Below, piece by piece: positions 1-9,367 of a stretch of DNA of 64,000 bases. The translations under genes and the position numbers were made by a program. Positions within the stretch are counted from its first letter, which is position 1; each line of letters opens with the position of its first letter. The stretch covers positions 62,001 through 126,000 of the forward strand of contig NZ_FNAC01000001.1 of the NCBI RefSeq assembly GCF_900101705.1, given 5' to 3'. The notes beneath the pieces are model-generated. The model saw nothing but the letters and a program-made list of their open reading frames with translations. It ran no database searches and had not been told where the DNA came from. Source of the DNA: Algoriphagus faecimaris. Lineage in GTDB: Bacteria > Bacteroidota > Bacteroidia > Cytophagales > Cyclobacteriaceae.

Positions 1-2
1 CT

Positions 3-485
3 CGGATTGCCGAAGCTTTAGGGATGAAAGTATACTATTGGAGTGCTGTCAAAGAACCGGTCCCCTACCCCATGCTATCCCTCCAAGAGGTGCTGAAAAG
101 CTCAGATGTGGTCAGCTTGCATCTGCCTTTGACCGTTGAGACAGAAAATCTGATCAACGGTGAAGCTCTAAATCAAATGAAAACTGGAGCTCTACTAATC
201 AATACGGCTAGAGGAAAAATCATTGATCAGAAAGCTTTATTTAAGGCTCTTGAATCAGGAAAACTAGGAGGGTTTGCCTCAGATGTCCTAGCAGTAGAGC
301 CACCTGAGACAGATGAGCCTTTGATCAAGCATCCCAATACCCTGATTACAGCCCATGTAGGAAGTCTGACCAAAACCACCTATACTCAAATGTGTATTAT
401 GACGGTACAAAATACACTTGCGATTTTAAGAGGTCAAGAACCCATGGAAAATTGTATATTTAATAAAAGAAACTTGATCAATTAG
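3..485 (+). CDS. D-2-hydroxyacid dehydrogenase, C-terminal part (5'-truncated by window edge)
   Basis: The reading frame is already open at base 3, before the first ATG at 24, so this is the end of a longer gene. The visible 160 residues are the second half of the NAD-binding domain and the return to the catalytic domain of the D-isomer-specific 2-hydroxyacid dehydrogenase family. Landmarks are LHLPLT, the INTARG segment, the DVLAVEPPE segment carrying the usual catalytic Glu, and TAHVGS carrying the catalytic His. The family reduces or oxidises 2-hydroxy acids such as glycerate, lactate or phosphoglycerate in the cytoplasm. The substrate cannot be assigned because the N-terminal substrate loop is outside the window. 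A second family member lies at 51056-52045. Confidence 0.85.
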   Translation, partial: RIAEALGMKVYYWSAVKEPVPYPMLSLQEVLKSSDVVSLHLPLTVETENLINGEALNQMKTGALLINTARGKIIDQKALFKALESGKLGGFASDVLAVEPPETDEPLIKHPNTLITAHVGSLTKTTYTQMCIMTVQNTLAILRGQEPMENCIFNKRNLIN

Positions 486-526
486 AAGTTTCCAGAGTTG
501 CATTAGCCCACCATAATACTCCATGT

Positions 527-1456
527 ATGAGAGCACCTTCCTTTGTACTATTCATCTTCCTCTTGTATTCCTGCGGTCCAAAAACTGAGGATTCTAATTC
601 GAAGGAACCATTGAATGAAAACAGCTTTACCACTCCTTTGGGAAAGACTTTCACTGTACCTACACCACCGGAGAAACTGTTGATTCAATTTGAGGAAGCT
701 AAATCTAATTATGAAGCAAACCCAGAAGATATCGAAGGGTTGATTTGGTACGGAAGAAGAGCAGCCTACATTGGAAAGTATCAAGAGGCAATCGATATTT
801 ATTCAAAAGGAATCGAAAAATCCCCAAACGAAGCCAAGCTGTACCGCCATAGAGGGCATCGCTATATTTCTCTCCGAGAATACGATAAGGCCATTTCCGA
901 TTTGGAAAAAGCCGCCGAATTGATCCAAGGAACTGAAAACGAAATCGAGCCGGACGGCATGCCCAATGCCATGAATATTCCTGTAAGTTCCTTGCATGGA
1001 AATATCTATTATCATTTAGGTTTGGCTTATTATTTAATCCACGATTATGAAAAAGCCTATGAGGCCTACCTCCGCTGTCGAGAAAGTGGATCGCATTACG
1101 ATAATATAGTCTCAAGCACCCATTGGCTTTATATGATTCAACAGCGATTGGAAAACCCCGCAAAAGCCGATTCACTTTTGGCCCCAATTCATGCGGATTC
1201 TACTGTCATCGAAAACCAAAGTTATGCTGATCTCTGCGAGCTCTATAAGGGTTGGCTGCCAGTCGACTCCCTGATTCAAGAAGGCCCGGGAAGTCCGTCC
1301 AATGATGCCGTTCGCTACGGAGTTGCCAATTGGTATTTGTATCATGGAGACACGGTTAAGGCCCGACAAATGATGGAAAATCTCATTGATGAAAAAGCCT
1401 TTACTTCCTTTGGGTACTTGGCTGCTGAAAGTGATTTGATCTATTATTTTAAGTGA
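527..1456 (+). CDS. TPR-repeat lipoprotein
   Basis: 309 residues. A short signal peptide ends in the lipobox LLYSC (Cys16), so the protein is predicted to be a lipoprotein. The middle carries tetratricopeptide repeats of the type A-IDIYSKGIEKSPNEAKLYRHRGH and A-ISDLEKAAEL, followed by a longer repeat around YYHLGLAYYLIHDYEKAYEAYLRC. TPR arrays mediate protein-protein contacts; nothing here points to a partner. It follows the dehydrogenase by 41 bases on the same strand and converges with the next gene. Similar envelope TPR lipoproteins are common in Bacteroidota and are usually annotated only by the repeat. The start is supported by the signal peptide. Confidence 0.8.
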   Translation: MRAPSFVLFIFLLYSCGPKTEDSNSKEPLNENSFTTPLGKTFTVPTPPEKLLIQFEEAKSNYEANPEDIEGLIWYGRRAAYIGKYQEAIDIYSKGIEKSPNEAKLYRHRGHRYISLREYDKAISDLEKAAELIQGTENEIEPDGMPNAMNIPVSSLHGNIYYHLGLAYYLIHDYEKAYEAYLRCRESGSHYDNIVSSTHWLYMIQQRLENPAKADSLLAPIHADSTVIENQSYADLCELYKGWLPVDSLIQEGPGSPSNDAVRYGVANWYLYHGDTVKARQMMENLIDEKAFTSFGYLAAESDLIYYFK

Positions 1457-1485
1457 GCTAAAAAGTTGAAACTTATAATTTGCAT

Positions 1486-2568
1486 TCAACGAGGGCGCTC
1501 TTCCCCATAGAGTTCCTTCATCACTTGCAGCTTTTCTTTGTTCTCAAGAAGTGATTGGTCAGAAAACATCATAATCCCTGTAGAAGGCCATTGAGCCCCT
1601 TGGATCATCACTTCTCTAAACTCCTCCGCACTTACAATACCCGGATTATCGTGTGACTGAACGATTGGCCAAATTTTCGGGGAATCATTCCTCTCAAGAT
1701 CAAGTACTCCACCTATCCAATTAAGGTACTCCCCCACCCATTTGGTAGGCCTTCCCTTCATGTGATGAAAAAGCATCGGCGCCATCACATCTACTCGTTT
1801 GGCTAGAGCAATGGGGTCCAAGCCCATAGTTCGGTACAAAGCAGAATCGTAATCCGTAGGATACCAAGCGCAGTGAAAAACACCTAAGATGGCTTCAGGC
1901 TGCGCTTGACGAAGGATTTCACCCAAATCTTCTACCCATTCATTGAGTACATCTACTCTCCATTTTCTCCATTGGGCATCTACATTTTCTAGGATCCATT
2001 TGGCACGATCGGGAACGTTTTGTCCTGGAATTAGCGTGTCAATGCGCTCACCAAATGCCGTGGTACACCGATCACAGAAACAGGTTTCTGGCAAAATCGG
2101 CTCGGTAGTTTCAAATTGCGCATGCCAATGCACATAATCTAAAAACAGTCCATCCACTTCAAACTGACCTAGTATCTCGTTTAATTGATCCGAACGAAAT
2201 TGCTTAAAACCAGGATGGGTGGGACAGATTCCCATAAACCAATCTGCAGGTGGGGACTGCTCCCCTTTTTCATCGATAGGCCAAGCATCAGGATGGTCAA
2301 CCAAGTAATCTTTGCCATTTAAGGTGGCAAATTCCACAAAAACTTTCATCCCTTGCTTTTTTGACTTTTCATAAAAGTCCTGATTCAAAGATCCACTTCT
2401 CACAAAAACCGCATTCATACCCAAAGAATCAAAGGTATACCCTTCGCGAAGCAAAGTCCCCGGGTTACCATAAACTCCCTTGATGAATTCATCAGAAATT
2501 TCTTTCGAAACAGGAGCATTACAGGAAAGCAAAGCAAGAATAAATATAAAAACTAGAGTGCTTTTCAT
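1486..2568 (-). CDS. TIM-barrel glycoside-hydrolase-like lipoprotein
   Basis: I place the start at 2568 because the peptide from there is a clean lipoprotein signal (MKSTLVFIFILALLSC); the frame extends 16 codons upstream to 2616 without a signal-like segment. The mature protein resembles the hypothetical glycosyl hydrolase families with a TIM barrel. It has strands such as MKVFVEFA, the VDGLFLDYVHWH segment where such enzymes place an acidic residue, a CFCDRC cysteine cluster near residue 160, and VDVMAPMLFH late in the barrel. Substrate and activity are unknown, and the family name is inferred from motif layout only. It converges with the TPR lipoprotein gene. Confidence 0.65.
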   Translation of the reverse strand: MKSTLVFIFILALLSCNAPVSKEISDEFIKGVYGNPGTLLREGYTFDSLGMNAVFVRSGSLNQDFYEKSKKQGMKVFVEFATLNGKDYLVDHPDAWPIDEKGEQSPPADWFMGICPTHPGFKQFRSDQLNEILGQFEVDGLFLDYVHWHAQFETTEPILPETCFCDRCTTAFGERIDTLIPGQNVPDRAKWILENVDAQWRKWRVDVLNEWVEDLGEILRQAQPEAILGVFHCAWYPTDYDSALYRTMGLDPIALAKRVDVMAPMLFHHMKGRPTKWVGEYLNWIGGVLDLERNDSPKIWPIVQSHDNPGIVSAEEFREVMIQGAQWPSTGIMMFSDQSLLENKEKLQVMKELYGEERPR

Positions 2569-2939
2569 AGGTTGAGCGAATTTGAGAAGAAGGATCAACT
2601 TACCAAAAGAAACCATTTTTAAATCAAATCAATCGATTACTCCTGTATATTAACTGATAAAACTTTCAGATTTCAGGGAATACTTGCTCTATGGGAATTG
2701 GATTTAATTACACCTATACCTTTCTGAATTCTTTAATTCATTTGATTCAAAAATCTTTCAATGCCCGATAGAAGCTTAATCAATTTTCCTAAAATGATCC
2801 AAAGGCGAAAAAACGGAATAAACATTTAAAAAATTGATTTCTGTTTTAGTGCCTTCTCAAAAGGTATTTTGAACTATTAAAATTAAAAAAGAGGTCCCTG
2901 AATGCTAATGAAGCTGACCAAACCATAAAATCATTATTA
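2569..2939. other. AT-rich intergenic region between divergent genes
   Basis: No ORF with coding character, repeat or RNA gene was seen in this stretch. It lies between the divergent lipoprotein and glycosyltransferase genes, so it should hold promoters for both. Only the rightward promoter, just beyond this stretch, could be recognised. Confidence 0.4.
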
Positions 2940-2970
2940 TTTGAAAAAAAGTATTGATACTTTTAATTTG
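2940..2970 (+). promoter_or_regulatory. Predicted Bacteroidota-type promoter for the GT61/2,3-dehydratase pair
   Basis: TTTG at 2940-2943 is followed after 19 bases by TTAATTTG at 2963-2970, seven of eight positions of the TAnnTTTG consensus. The spacing fits the known -33/-7 arrangement of the Bacteroidota housekeeping sigma factor. The start codon at 3009 would leave a leader of about 30 bases. Confidence 0.45.
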
Positions 2971-3008
2971 AGATACCATAAGGTGTTACCTGCTTTTTTT
3001 ACGAAGAA

Positions 3009-3998
3009 TTGAAATCGACAAATACTAAATTTCTTATTTTCCAAGCGGACCCAAGACGCGGGGGTGATTTAGGAAACTATTGGCATTACATGCTGGGTTT
3101 CTTTTTACCCGCAGTGCTGTGGATCCGCCAAAATCCACAAAATTGGTCAGATACCATTCTTCAAATTGATGCCTGTAATCCGCTTTCAGACAAACTCTTG
3201 AAAGAATATTTAGACCATGTTAAAATACCACATGAATTTGTAGAATTAACCGATAAAAGTACCAAGGGACCCCAAAGGGAATGGAAATCCTACCGAGCAA
3301 AAATAAAAAGAAGATTACTTAGGTTTGAATACGCGTTAAGAGGAGATCATACCTCCATTTTCGCTTATCATCTTTTTAGAAAAAGAAAGAATAAAATCGT
3401 CCTTCCTAGGTGGGACCATTACCTTGAGTTTTATGGTAAATTTCCATTGATTTTCAGGGAAAATTTTCATCCTCTCAGACAGCACCTCCTGTCTTGGGCA
3501 GGAGCTGAGCATATGAATGAAAAACCTTTAATCTGTATCATTGAAAGGGCAGATCCACCCTCTATTGTCAACTCCGAGCAGGGTAAAAAAGCGAGGTGGT
3601 TTAAAGGATACGGATCTACTAGGAGACGCTTACTTGGAATTGAAGAGTGTCACCGCAGACTTCTCGCTACGGGACACTATTCTAAAGTAGTGAACCCTGG
3701 AGAAATGTCATTAAAAGAGCAAATTCATGCTTTTTCGAACTGTAGTTATTTGGTCGGTATCAGAGGCGCAGAGTTTTTAAATATGATTTGGATGAAACCT
3801 GAGTCTAGCGTCATTTTGCAGGGCAGTGCCGATTTCAAAAATGAAGCGATACAAAAGAAACTTGCGGCAGCCTGCAGATTGAATTATTTAGAATTAGCAC
3901 ACGAGGGAGAAGTTTCTCCTAAATTAGAATTTGAAAAACTAAAATACTTACTTCCAAAACTTAACCATGACCACATCCCCAAGCCTGCGGAAAGCTGA
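3009..3998 (+). CDS. Glycosyltransferase family 61-like protein
   Basis: 329 residues, starting at a TTG. The frame is closed at 2979 and no ATG occurs before residue 27, well into a conserved-looking segment, so TTG is the best start. The C-terminal third has the signature of DUF563/GT61 enzymes: a stretch reading SYLVGIRGAEFLNMIWMKPESS, close to the usual G-x-HGA-xx-N-xx-F-xxP-G-xx-V pattern, with Arg-Gly replacing His-Gly. No signal peptide or membrane segment is visible, so it is probably cytoplasmic and builds a surface glycan. It overlaps the downstream 2,3-dehydratase by 32 bases, which implies co-transcription and probably a shared pathway. The sugar donor is not predictable. Confidence 0.65.
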   Translation: MKSTNTKFLIFQADPRRGGDLGNYWHYMLGFFLPAVLWIRQNPQNWSDTILQIDACNPLSDKLLKEYLDHVKIPHEFVELTDKSTKGPQREWKSYRAKIKRRLLRFEYALRGDHTSIFAYHLFRKRKNKIVLPRWDHYLEFYGKFPLIFRENFHPLRQHLLSWAGAEHMNEKPLICIIERADPPSIVNSEQGKKARWFKGYGSTRRRLLGIEECHRRLLATGHYSKVVNPGEMSLKEQIHAFSNCSYLVGIRGAEFLNMIWMKPESSVILQGSADFKNEAIQKKLAAACRLNYLELAHEGEVSPKLEFEKLKYLLPKLNHDHIPKPAES

Positions 3999-5232
3999 AA
4001 ATGCACAAGGGTTAATCGATTTTCTTTCAGAAACCAAAAAAGAGTCTCAATACGAGCTCCAAGAAATCAAATTTGCTGATCAATCCGCATGGAGTCTACG
4101 GGATGGTATCATCAGCCATCAATCCAATGGATTTTTTCAGGTGATTGGTCTTGAAAATCAAGATGATCCAACCGATCAAAAACTGATGCTTTATCAACCT
4201 CAAAGTGCCTTGACGGGGTTGATCTTCTGCAAAACAGGAAACACAATTTTTGTATTGCTACAAGCTAGAGTAGAGCCGGGAAATACCGGTGTGATCCAAT
4301 ATGGACCTACTATACAAAGTACGCCCGCCAATTACCTAAAACTACATGGAGGAAAGGCTACCGCCTATGTGGAATATTTTACCTCCTATATTCCAGGATG
4401 TCATCTGATTACACACAGTATGCAACATGATTTGGGAGGTAAGTATTACCAAAAAAGTAAAACCCATCATTACTTAGAAGTCAAAGAGTTAATCGAGACC
4501 CAAGAAAATATGATTTGGGCTTCAATACCAGCAATCAAAAACCTGCTTCAAGAGGATAATATTTTAAATGCAGACCTTCGATCACTTTTGGCTGTATTTG
4601 ATTGGGATAATTATTGGTGGCAAAGCAAAAAATACATCGCTATCTATACTCTTCCTGCCGCAGACCACTACCCGCTAAGCACCTACAAAATGACTCCATT
4701 GGATAAGCTGAAAGATTGGGAGATTACAGATAAAGGCATTGAATCAAAAAATGGTCAATCCACCGGTTTGGGGTTTTATAAATTCTCCGCTACAAATCGA
4801 GAGGTAAGTTCCTGGACACAGCCCCTATTTCAGGTAGCAGGCCAAGGTATTGTTCAATTGATCTATAAAAAGGTAGATGACCTGATTTTCTTTTTAGTTA
4901 GTTTAGATTGGGAAGTGGGCATCTCTACACAGCAGGTACTTTATCCTAGCTATTATTTTAGTCCAGAGAACTCTTCACTATCAAGCCCCCATCAAGACGG
5001 TCAACTTATTGCTGAGATTATACAATGTGATGAGGGAGGAAGGTTTTACCAAAACGAAACCGTTTACCAGCTGATCGAAAACAGCAATATTTTACCAAAT
5101 GAAAACCAATTTTGGTTGATAAGTGACAACCTTTCTTATTGTTTAAATCAATCCAATATCTGTTCTTTCCAACTCAGGTGTGCATCCTCGATTGCGCTTC
5201 CCCTGATCCACCCTATATCATTTATGGAGTGA
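3967..5232 (+). CDS. NDP-hexose 2,3-dehydratase family protein (EvaA/TylCVI-like)
   Basis: 421 residues. The enzyme family removes the 2-hydroxyl of dTDP-4-keto-6-deoxyglucose on the way to 2,6-dideoxysugars. Two tandem copies of the family fold are visible. The first (about 15-215) has WSLRDGIISHQSNGFFQVIGL, then QARVEPGNTG and YGPTIQSTPANY. The second (about 230-415) repeats GFYKFSATNREVSSWTQPLFQV and WEVGISTQQVLYPSYYF. The conserved terminal segment before the stop is still recognisable (SFQLRCASSIAL). No other deoxysugar genes (RmlA/B, 3-ketoreductase, aminotransferase) lie in this window, so the donor must be made elsewhere. The start overlaps the glycosyltransferase by 32 bases. Confidence 0.8.
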   Translation: MTTSPSLRKAENAQGLIDFLSETKKESQYELQEIKFADQSAWSLRDGIISHQSNGFFQVIGLENQDDPTDQKLMLYQPQSALTGLIFCKTGNTIFVLLQARVEPGNTGVIQYGPTIQSTPANYLKLHGGKATAYVEYFTSYIPGCHLITHSMQHDLGGKYYQKSKTHHYLEVKELIETQENMIWASIPAIKNLLQEDNILNADLRSLLAVFDWDNYWWQSKKYIAIYTLPAADHYPLSTYKMTPLDKLKDWEITDKGIESKNGQSTGLGFYKFSATNREVSSWTQPLFQVAGQGIVQLIYKKVDDLIFFLVSLDWEVGISTQQVLYPSYYFSPENSSLSSPHQDGQLIAEIIQCDEGGRFYQNETVYQLIENSNILPNENQFWLISDNLSYCLNQSNICSFQLRCASSIALPLIHPISFME

Positions 5233-5322
5233 AATGTGAAACCGGAAAGAGAAACCTGATTTGCTACGAACCCTACACGGCTACCTAGTGTTCAGTCACC
5301 ATGCTCTTCAACAGAAAGGTTC

Positions 5323-6726
5323 ATGTCTAGCATAATTGCTGATCAGAAAATCAAAAAAATTCTTCCGCTGATTTTGGCTACGGCCATTTTTATGATGATG
5401 CTGGATTCGATGATTCTCAATACTTCGCTTCCCGCCATAGCGGCAGACCTGAATGAGTCTCCACTCAATATGCAAAATGCCATCATCAGCTATGTGCTGA
5501 CGGTAGCCTTGCTGATGCCCATCAGTGGGTTTATGGCAGATCGATTCGGTACCAAAAAGGTCTTTATTGCGGCTTTGATACTTTTTGCCATAGGTTCCTT
5601 GTTTTGCTCGATTTCCCAAAGTTTGACTCAGTTGGTAATTTCTAGAGTAGTTCAAGGCGTTGGAGGCAGCATGATGACTCCCGTAGGGAGACTCACTTTG
5701 ATCAAAACTTTCCCTAGGAATGAAGTGGTCAATGCGATGAATTATGCCATTGTCCCTGCTTTAATCGGCCCCATATTGGGGCCCTTGGTTGGGGGCTACT
5801 TGGTAGACTATTTGTCTTGGCATTGGATATTTTTAATCAATCTACCCATTGCATTCATTGGAGTTATTTTGAGTCTTATTTACATGCCTGACTACCACTC
5901 TGAGTCCTCTGGCTTTGATATCAAGGGTTTTCTGATTTTTGCTGCGGGGACGTTTATTTTATCCATTTCCTTGGAGCTTTTGGGCAATTCGGTACAAACG
6001 ACTCCTTTACTTTTTGGGCTATTTTTGGGCTTTTTGCTGTTGTACTTCTATTACAGGCATGCCAAAAAGAGGGAAGAGCCGATTTTCCCATTGAATTTAT
6101 TTCAAGTGCGGACTTTTCGGATCGGTATTCTTGGCAATCTTGCCACAAGGCTGGGAATAAGCGCTATTCCCCTGCTTCTACCTCTGATGATACAAATAGG
6201 ATATGGCAGGTCAGCAGTAACTTCAGGCTGGATCGTAGCCCCAATGGCCATTACAGCCATGCTGGGAAAATCGGTGGTAATGAAAATTCTAAATCAAATT
6301 GGTTATAGAAAAACATTGATTACAAACACCTTGATCATCGGCCTTTTGATTTGTTCATTGGCAATCCCGAGTATTGAAAGCTCAATTTATTGGCACATCC
6401 CAATCATTGGAGTCTTGGGCTTTTTTAACTCCATCCAATTCACCTCCATGAATTCCATTGCTATTGCAGACCTTCGCCCCTACCATACAAGCAGTGGCAA
6501 TTCTCTGCTATCTGTTAATCAGCAAATGGCAGTAGGTTTTGGGGTCGCCTTCGGATTGGTAGTTCTCAAAATCTTTGAAGGAGACGTAAGCTTGATCCAA
6601 AATGAAATTCACAATGCTTTTCGCTATACATTTTTGGTTATTGGGGGCCTGACAATGCTATCAGCCATGGTTTTCAGAAGGCTACATATTCGCGATGGGA
6701 ATAATTTAAAGTCTCAGAAAACCTGA
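5323..6726 (+). CDS. MFS transporter, DHA2 (EmrB/QacA) family, 14 TM
   Basis: 467 residues of almost continuous hydrophobic helices, consistent with the 14-helix drug:H+ antiporter 2 family. Helix 1 carries the family signature around MMLDSMILNTSLPAIAADL. The loop after helix 2 has motif A (GFMADRFGTKK), and helix 4-5 has SRVVQGVGGSMMTPVGR and GPILGPLVGGYLVDYLSWHW (motif C region). Such proteins export hydrophobic compounds across the inner membrane. No EmrA-like adaptor or TolC is adjacent, so it may act alone. It starts 90 bases after the 2,3-dehydratase on the same strand. An export role for the neighbouring glycoside product is possible but unsupported. Confidence 0.88.
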   Translation: MSSIIADQKIKKILPLILATAIFMMMLDSMILNTSLPAIAADLNESPLNMQNAIISYVLTVALLMPISGFMADRFGTKKVFIAALILFAIGSLFCSISQSLTQLVISRVVQGVGGSMMTPVGRLTLIKTFPRNEVVNAMNYAIVPALIGPILGPLVGGYLVDYLSWHWIFLINLPIAFIGVILSLIYMPDYHSESSGFDIKGFLIFAAGTFILSISLELLGNSVQTTPLLFGLFLGFLLLYFYYRHAKKREEPIFPLNLFQVRTFRIGILGNLATRLGISAIPLLLPLMIQIGYGRSAVTSGWIVAPMAITAMLGKSVVMKILNQIGYRKTLITNTLIIGLLICSLAIPSIESSIYWHIPIIGVLGFFNSIQFTSMNSIAIADLRPYHTSSGNSLLSVNQQMAVGFGVAFGLVVLKIFEGDVSLIQNEIHNAFRYTFLVIGGLTMLSAMVFRRLHIRDGNNLKSQKT

Positions 6727-6897
6727 AATGCATTTGGGCAAAAGAGGTTATGTTTACCATACATCTCATAAAAAGGCAATCTCAACTGCTAATTTCTAAG
6801 GATCTCTTCAATAAGAAATTTTCGGCAAGAACGACAGATTGATCATTTTCTCTAACGTTTTGTCTTTTCTCTAATTGCTACCCCTGTCCAAAACCCT

Positions 6898-8175
6898 CTA
6901 ATCTATCAGTGTAAATACCATTTGCCTAAATTTCCAACCTGTCTGATCTCCATTACCAGCGCCGGAGGTTTGTTTGAAGATCAAGCCTATGATATTTTCC
7001 TCCGGATCGGCGAAATATTGCGTGTTGAAATACCCTCCCCAATCAAAGGTGCCTAAACTCCCCATTCCACCTAATTGTACTCCCTTGTCATCAACCAAGC
7101 CAAATACCAACCCATAATCTTTACCATTATTACCTAATAAATCACCCACCTGATTACTCATGATCGTTTGGATAGTATGTGGGCTTAAAATCTGATTTCT
7201 GTTATAAATCCCTCCATTGAGGTACATCTGAAGAAATTTGGCGTAATCTTCTGTGGTGCTCGATAGTCCTGCTCCACCTGAGAAAAACTTCTTTGCTCCA
7301 CTTTTTGGATAATCCGGATCATAAAAAGTTACCGGGTAAGCTTTCCACTGATTTTCTTGATAGGTATGTACTTTCACCAATCTATCTCCTTGCTTCTCGT
7401 CCAGATAAAAACGGGTGTCATTCATTTTTAAGGGGTCAAAAATGCGTTCTTTCAAAAATTCATCAAAAGGTTTTCCACTAATAACTTCCACCAAATAACC
7501 TAATACATCCAAACCCTCACTATAAGTAAATTTCGCACCCGGTTCATGATGCAAAGGGAGTTTTGCCAGACGCTTGACACTCTCCTCGATGTTGATGTTC
7601 TCAGTAGTAAAGAGATCTGTCACCCCAGCCTTATGATAAATCATCTTCATCCGTTCATCGCCATCTATCACGCCATAACCTAAGCCTGATGTATGCGTCA
7701 GCAAATGCCGAATGGTAATCTGCCTACTACTGGGAACCGTGGTGTAAGTGGTATCCCCAAACCGAAACGTATTGAGAATTTGCGGATTATTGAATTCTGG
7801 AATGAATTTAGAAATCGGATCATCCAACCGAAACTTTCCCTCCTCCCATAAAATCATGACCGCAGTAGCAGTGATTGCTTTGGTCTGCGAGGCAATTCGA
7901 AAAATCGAGTTTATTTCCATATTTCTTCGATTTGCTACATCAGAATAGCCTTTGGCTTGGTGATAAATCACCCTTCCATCTTTGACAATCATAGCCACAA
8001 GTCCAGGAACCTGCTCCGTCTTAATAGCTTCATCGAGCATGGCATCAATTCGAGAGATTCTATCTTCAGAAATTCCCGAGATCACTTGATTACTTTGCTG
8101 GGTTAAAGTTTGTGACTGTGCGCCAGAGAAGAACATTAGCGCAGATAGAAAAATAAGAAAAGGATGGGTTTTCAT
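6898..8175 (-). CDS. Serine hydrolase, class C beta-lactamase/esterase family
   Basis: 425 residues with a cleavable signal peptide (MKTHPFLIFLSALMFFSGAQSQ). The S-x-x-K nucleophile motif is Ser96-Gln-Thr-Lys99 in FRIASQTKAITATAV, and the Tyr of the second motif is in FTYSEGLDVLG. Glycine-rich FFSGGAGLSSTTEDYAKF is typical of the family. Members include esterases, D-aminopeptidases and low-activity beta-lactamases of the periplasm. The HLLTHTSGLGYG segment is common in the esterase-like (EstB/LCP) branch, so esterase or peptidase is more likely than drug resistance. It is an isolated minus-strand gene converging with the MFS gene. Confidence 0.85.
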   Translation of the reverse strand: MKTHPFLIFLSALMFFSGAQSQTLTQQSNQVISGISEDRISRIDAMLDEAIKTEQVPGLVAMIVKDGRVIYHQAKGYSDVANRRNMEINSIFRIASQTKAITATAVMILWEEGKFRLDDPISKFIPEFNNPQILNTFRFGDTTYTTVPSSRQITIRHLLTHTSGLGYGVIDGDERMKMIYHKAGVTDLFTTENINIEESVKRLAKLPLHHEPGAKFTYSEGLDVLGYLVEVISGKPFDEFLKERIFDPLKMNDTRFYLDEKQGDRLVKVHTYQENQWKAYPVTFYDPDYPKSGAKKFFSGGAGLSSTTEDYAKFLQMYLNGGIYNRNQILSPHTIQTIMSNQVGDLLGNNGKDYGLVFGLVDDKGVQLGGMGSLGTFDWGGYFNTQYFADPEENIIGLIFKQTSGAGNGDQTGWKFRQMVFTLID

Positions 8176-8254
8176 AGGAATTTTGGGTTTGGTATAGCTA
8201 AAATAGCCTTAAACCAACCAAGTCCTACCCTATACCAAAAAAAGATTACTGAAT

Positions 8255-9367
8255 CTACTTTGTATTTAACGAATTCAAAATTAATTCGGCAGCCGTCTTT
8301 GAGGCGGATTGAGTCCCTATTCGCTCTTTCACCAGATCATAGCCCTGAAGCATTTGACCCTTATATACCATATCAGAAACCATTTTCACCAATTCTGATT
8401 CCAGATTTCCAATTGAAAAATCATTTTGAATTAATTCTTTGACTACCATTTGATCAGCTATCAGATTGACTAAGGATATGAAAGGAACTTTGATCAATCC
8501 TTTGGCTATTTGGTAGGATATGGTACTTGTCTCATACACCACCACCTGCGGCACTCGAAATAAAGCGGTTTCCAACGTGGCCGTACCGGAAGTAACCACA
8601 GCAGCAATTGCATGAGAGAGTAAATCATAGGTTTGATTAAAAACCACCTTTATACCGGCCTTCTGAGCGGGAGAATAGAGCTTCTGATCTAATGAATCCA
8701 CACCTGCTATGACAAATTGTGCATTGGGAAAGCGCGGTACCAAGGCTATCATTTTGCTAAGCATAGCTTCAATTTCCTGTTTACGACTTCCTGGTAGTAG
8801 TGCAATAATTGGTGAGTAACTCAATTCATTTTTTTGGAAGAAAAACTCATGTGGTTCAAACTTTCTAATCTCATCCAAAAGAGGGTTCCCTACATAATTC
8901 ACCTCCATATCAAACCTTCTGAAAAAATCTGATTCAAAAGGTAAAATACTATAAATATGGTCAGTAAAAGCTTTCAGTTTTAAAGCTCTTTTTTGGTTCC
9001 AAGCCCAGACCTTTGGAGGAATGTAATAATGAACAGGGATATGATTAGCTTTTGCAAATTGGGCTATTTTCATATTAAAGCCCCCATAGTCAACTAAAAT
9101 AAGCGCATCAGGCTGATAACGAATAAGATCCTTTTTAACCAGATTGAGGTATTTAAGAACTTTGCGAAAGCCTAGGACCACTTCCAAAAAACCCATAAGT
9201 GCCACTTCCGAATAATCAACAGCTAAGTCCACTCCTGCCTTTTGAGAGTAACTGCCACCCATTCCTCTGAATTCCAAAGAGGGGTTTTGCTCCTTCAACG
9301 CCAAAACCAAGTTAGAAGCGTGAAGATCACCTGAGCGTTCGCCGGAAATGATATAGAATCTCTTCAA
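8255..9367 (-). CDS. lpxB: Lipid-A-disaccharide synthase
   Basis: 370 residues, the usual LpxB length. The N-terminus MKRFYIISGERSGDLHASNL is the family signature. Further conserved blocks are VDYGGFNMKIA, YYIPPKVWAWNQKR, FESDFFRRF, YVGNPLLDEI and LLPGSRKQEIEAMLSKM. GTATLETALF-VPQVVVYETS near residue 265 is the UDP-sugar site. LpxB joins UDP-2,3-diacylglucosamine and lipid X to make the lipid A disaccharide at the inner membrane face. Its presence confirms a Gram-negative outer membrane with LPS. It stands alone here rather than in an lpxD-fabZ-lpxA-lpxB cluster, as in many Bacteroidota. Confidence 0.97.
   Translation of the reverse strand: MKRFYIISGERSGDLHASNLVLALKEQNPSLEFRGMGGSYSQKAGVDLAVDYSEVALMGFLEVVLGFRKVLKYLNLVKKDLIRYQPDALILVDYGGFNMKIAQFAKANHIPVHYYIPPKVWAWNQKRALKLKAFTDHIYSILPFESDFFRRFDMEVNYVGNPLLDEIRKFEPHEFFFQKNELSYSPIIALLPGSRKQEIEAMLSKMIALVPRFPNAQFVIAGVDSLDQKLYSPAQKAGIKVVFNQTYDLLSHAIAAVVTSGTATLETALFRVPQVVVYETSTISYQIAKGLIKVPFISLVNLIADQMVVKELIQNDFSIGNLESELVKMVSDMVYKGQMLQGYDLVKERIGTQSASKTAAELILNSLNTK

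Noticed and set aside
705-1187. 160-codon minus-strand frame within the TPR lipoprotein gene
   Set aside because: It is fully overlapped by the better supported plus-strand gene, has no recognisable domain, and its composition is that of an antisense shadow.
4900-5288. Frameshift truncating the 2,3-dehydratase
   Set aside because: The family's terminal block (SFQLRCASSIAL) is present in the called frame, so the protein is essentially complete. The coding-like tail is kept as a weak finding instead.
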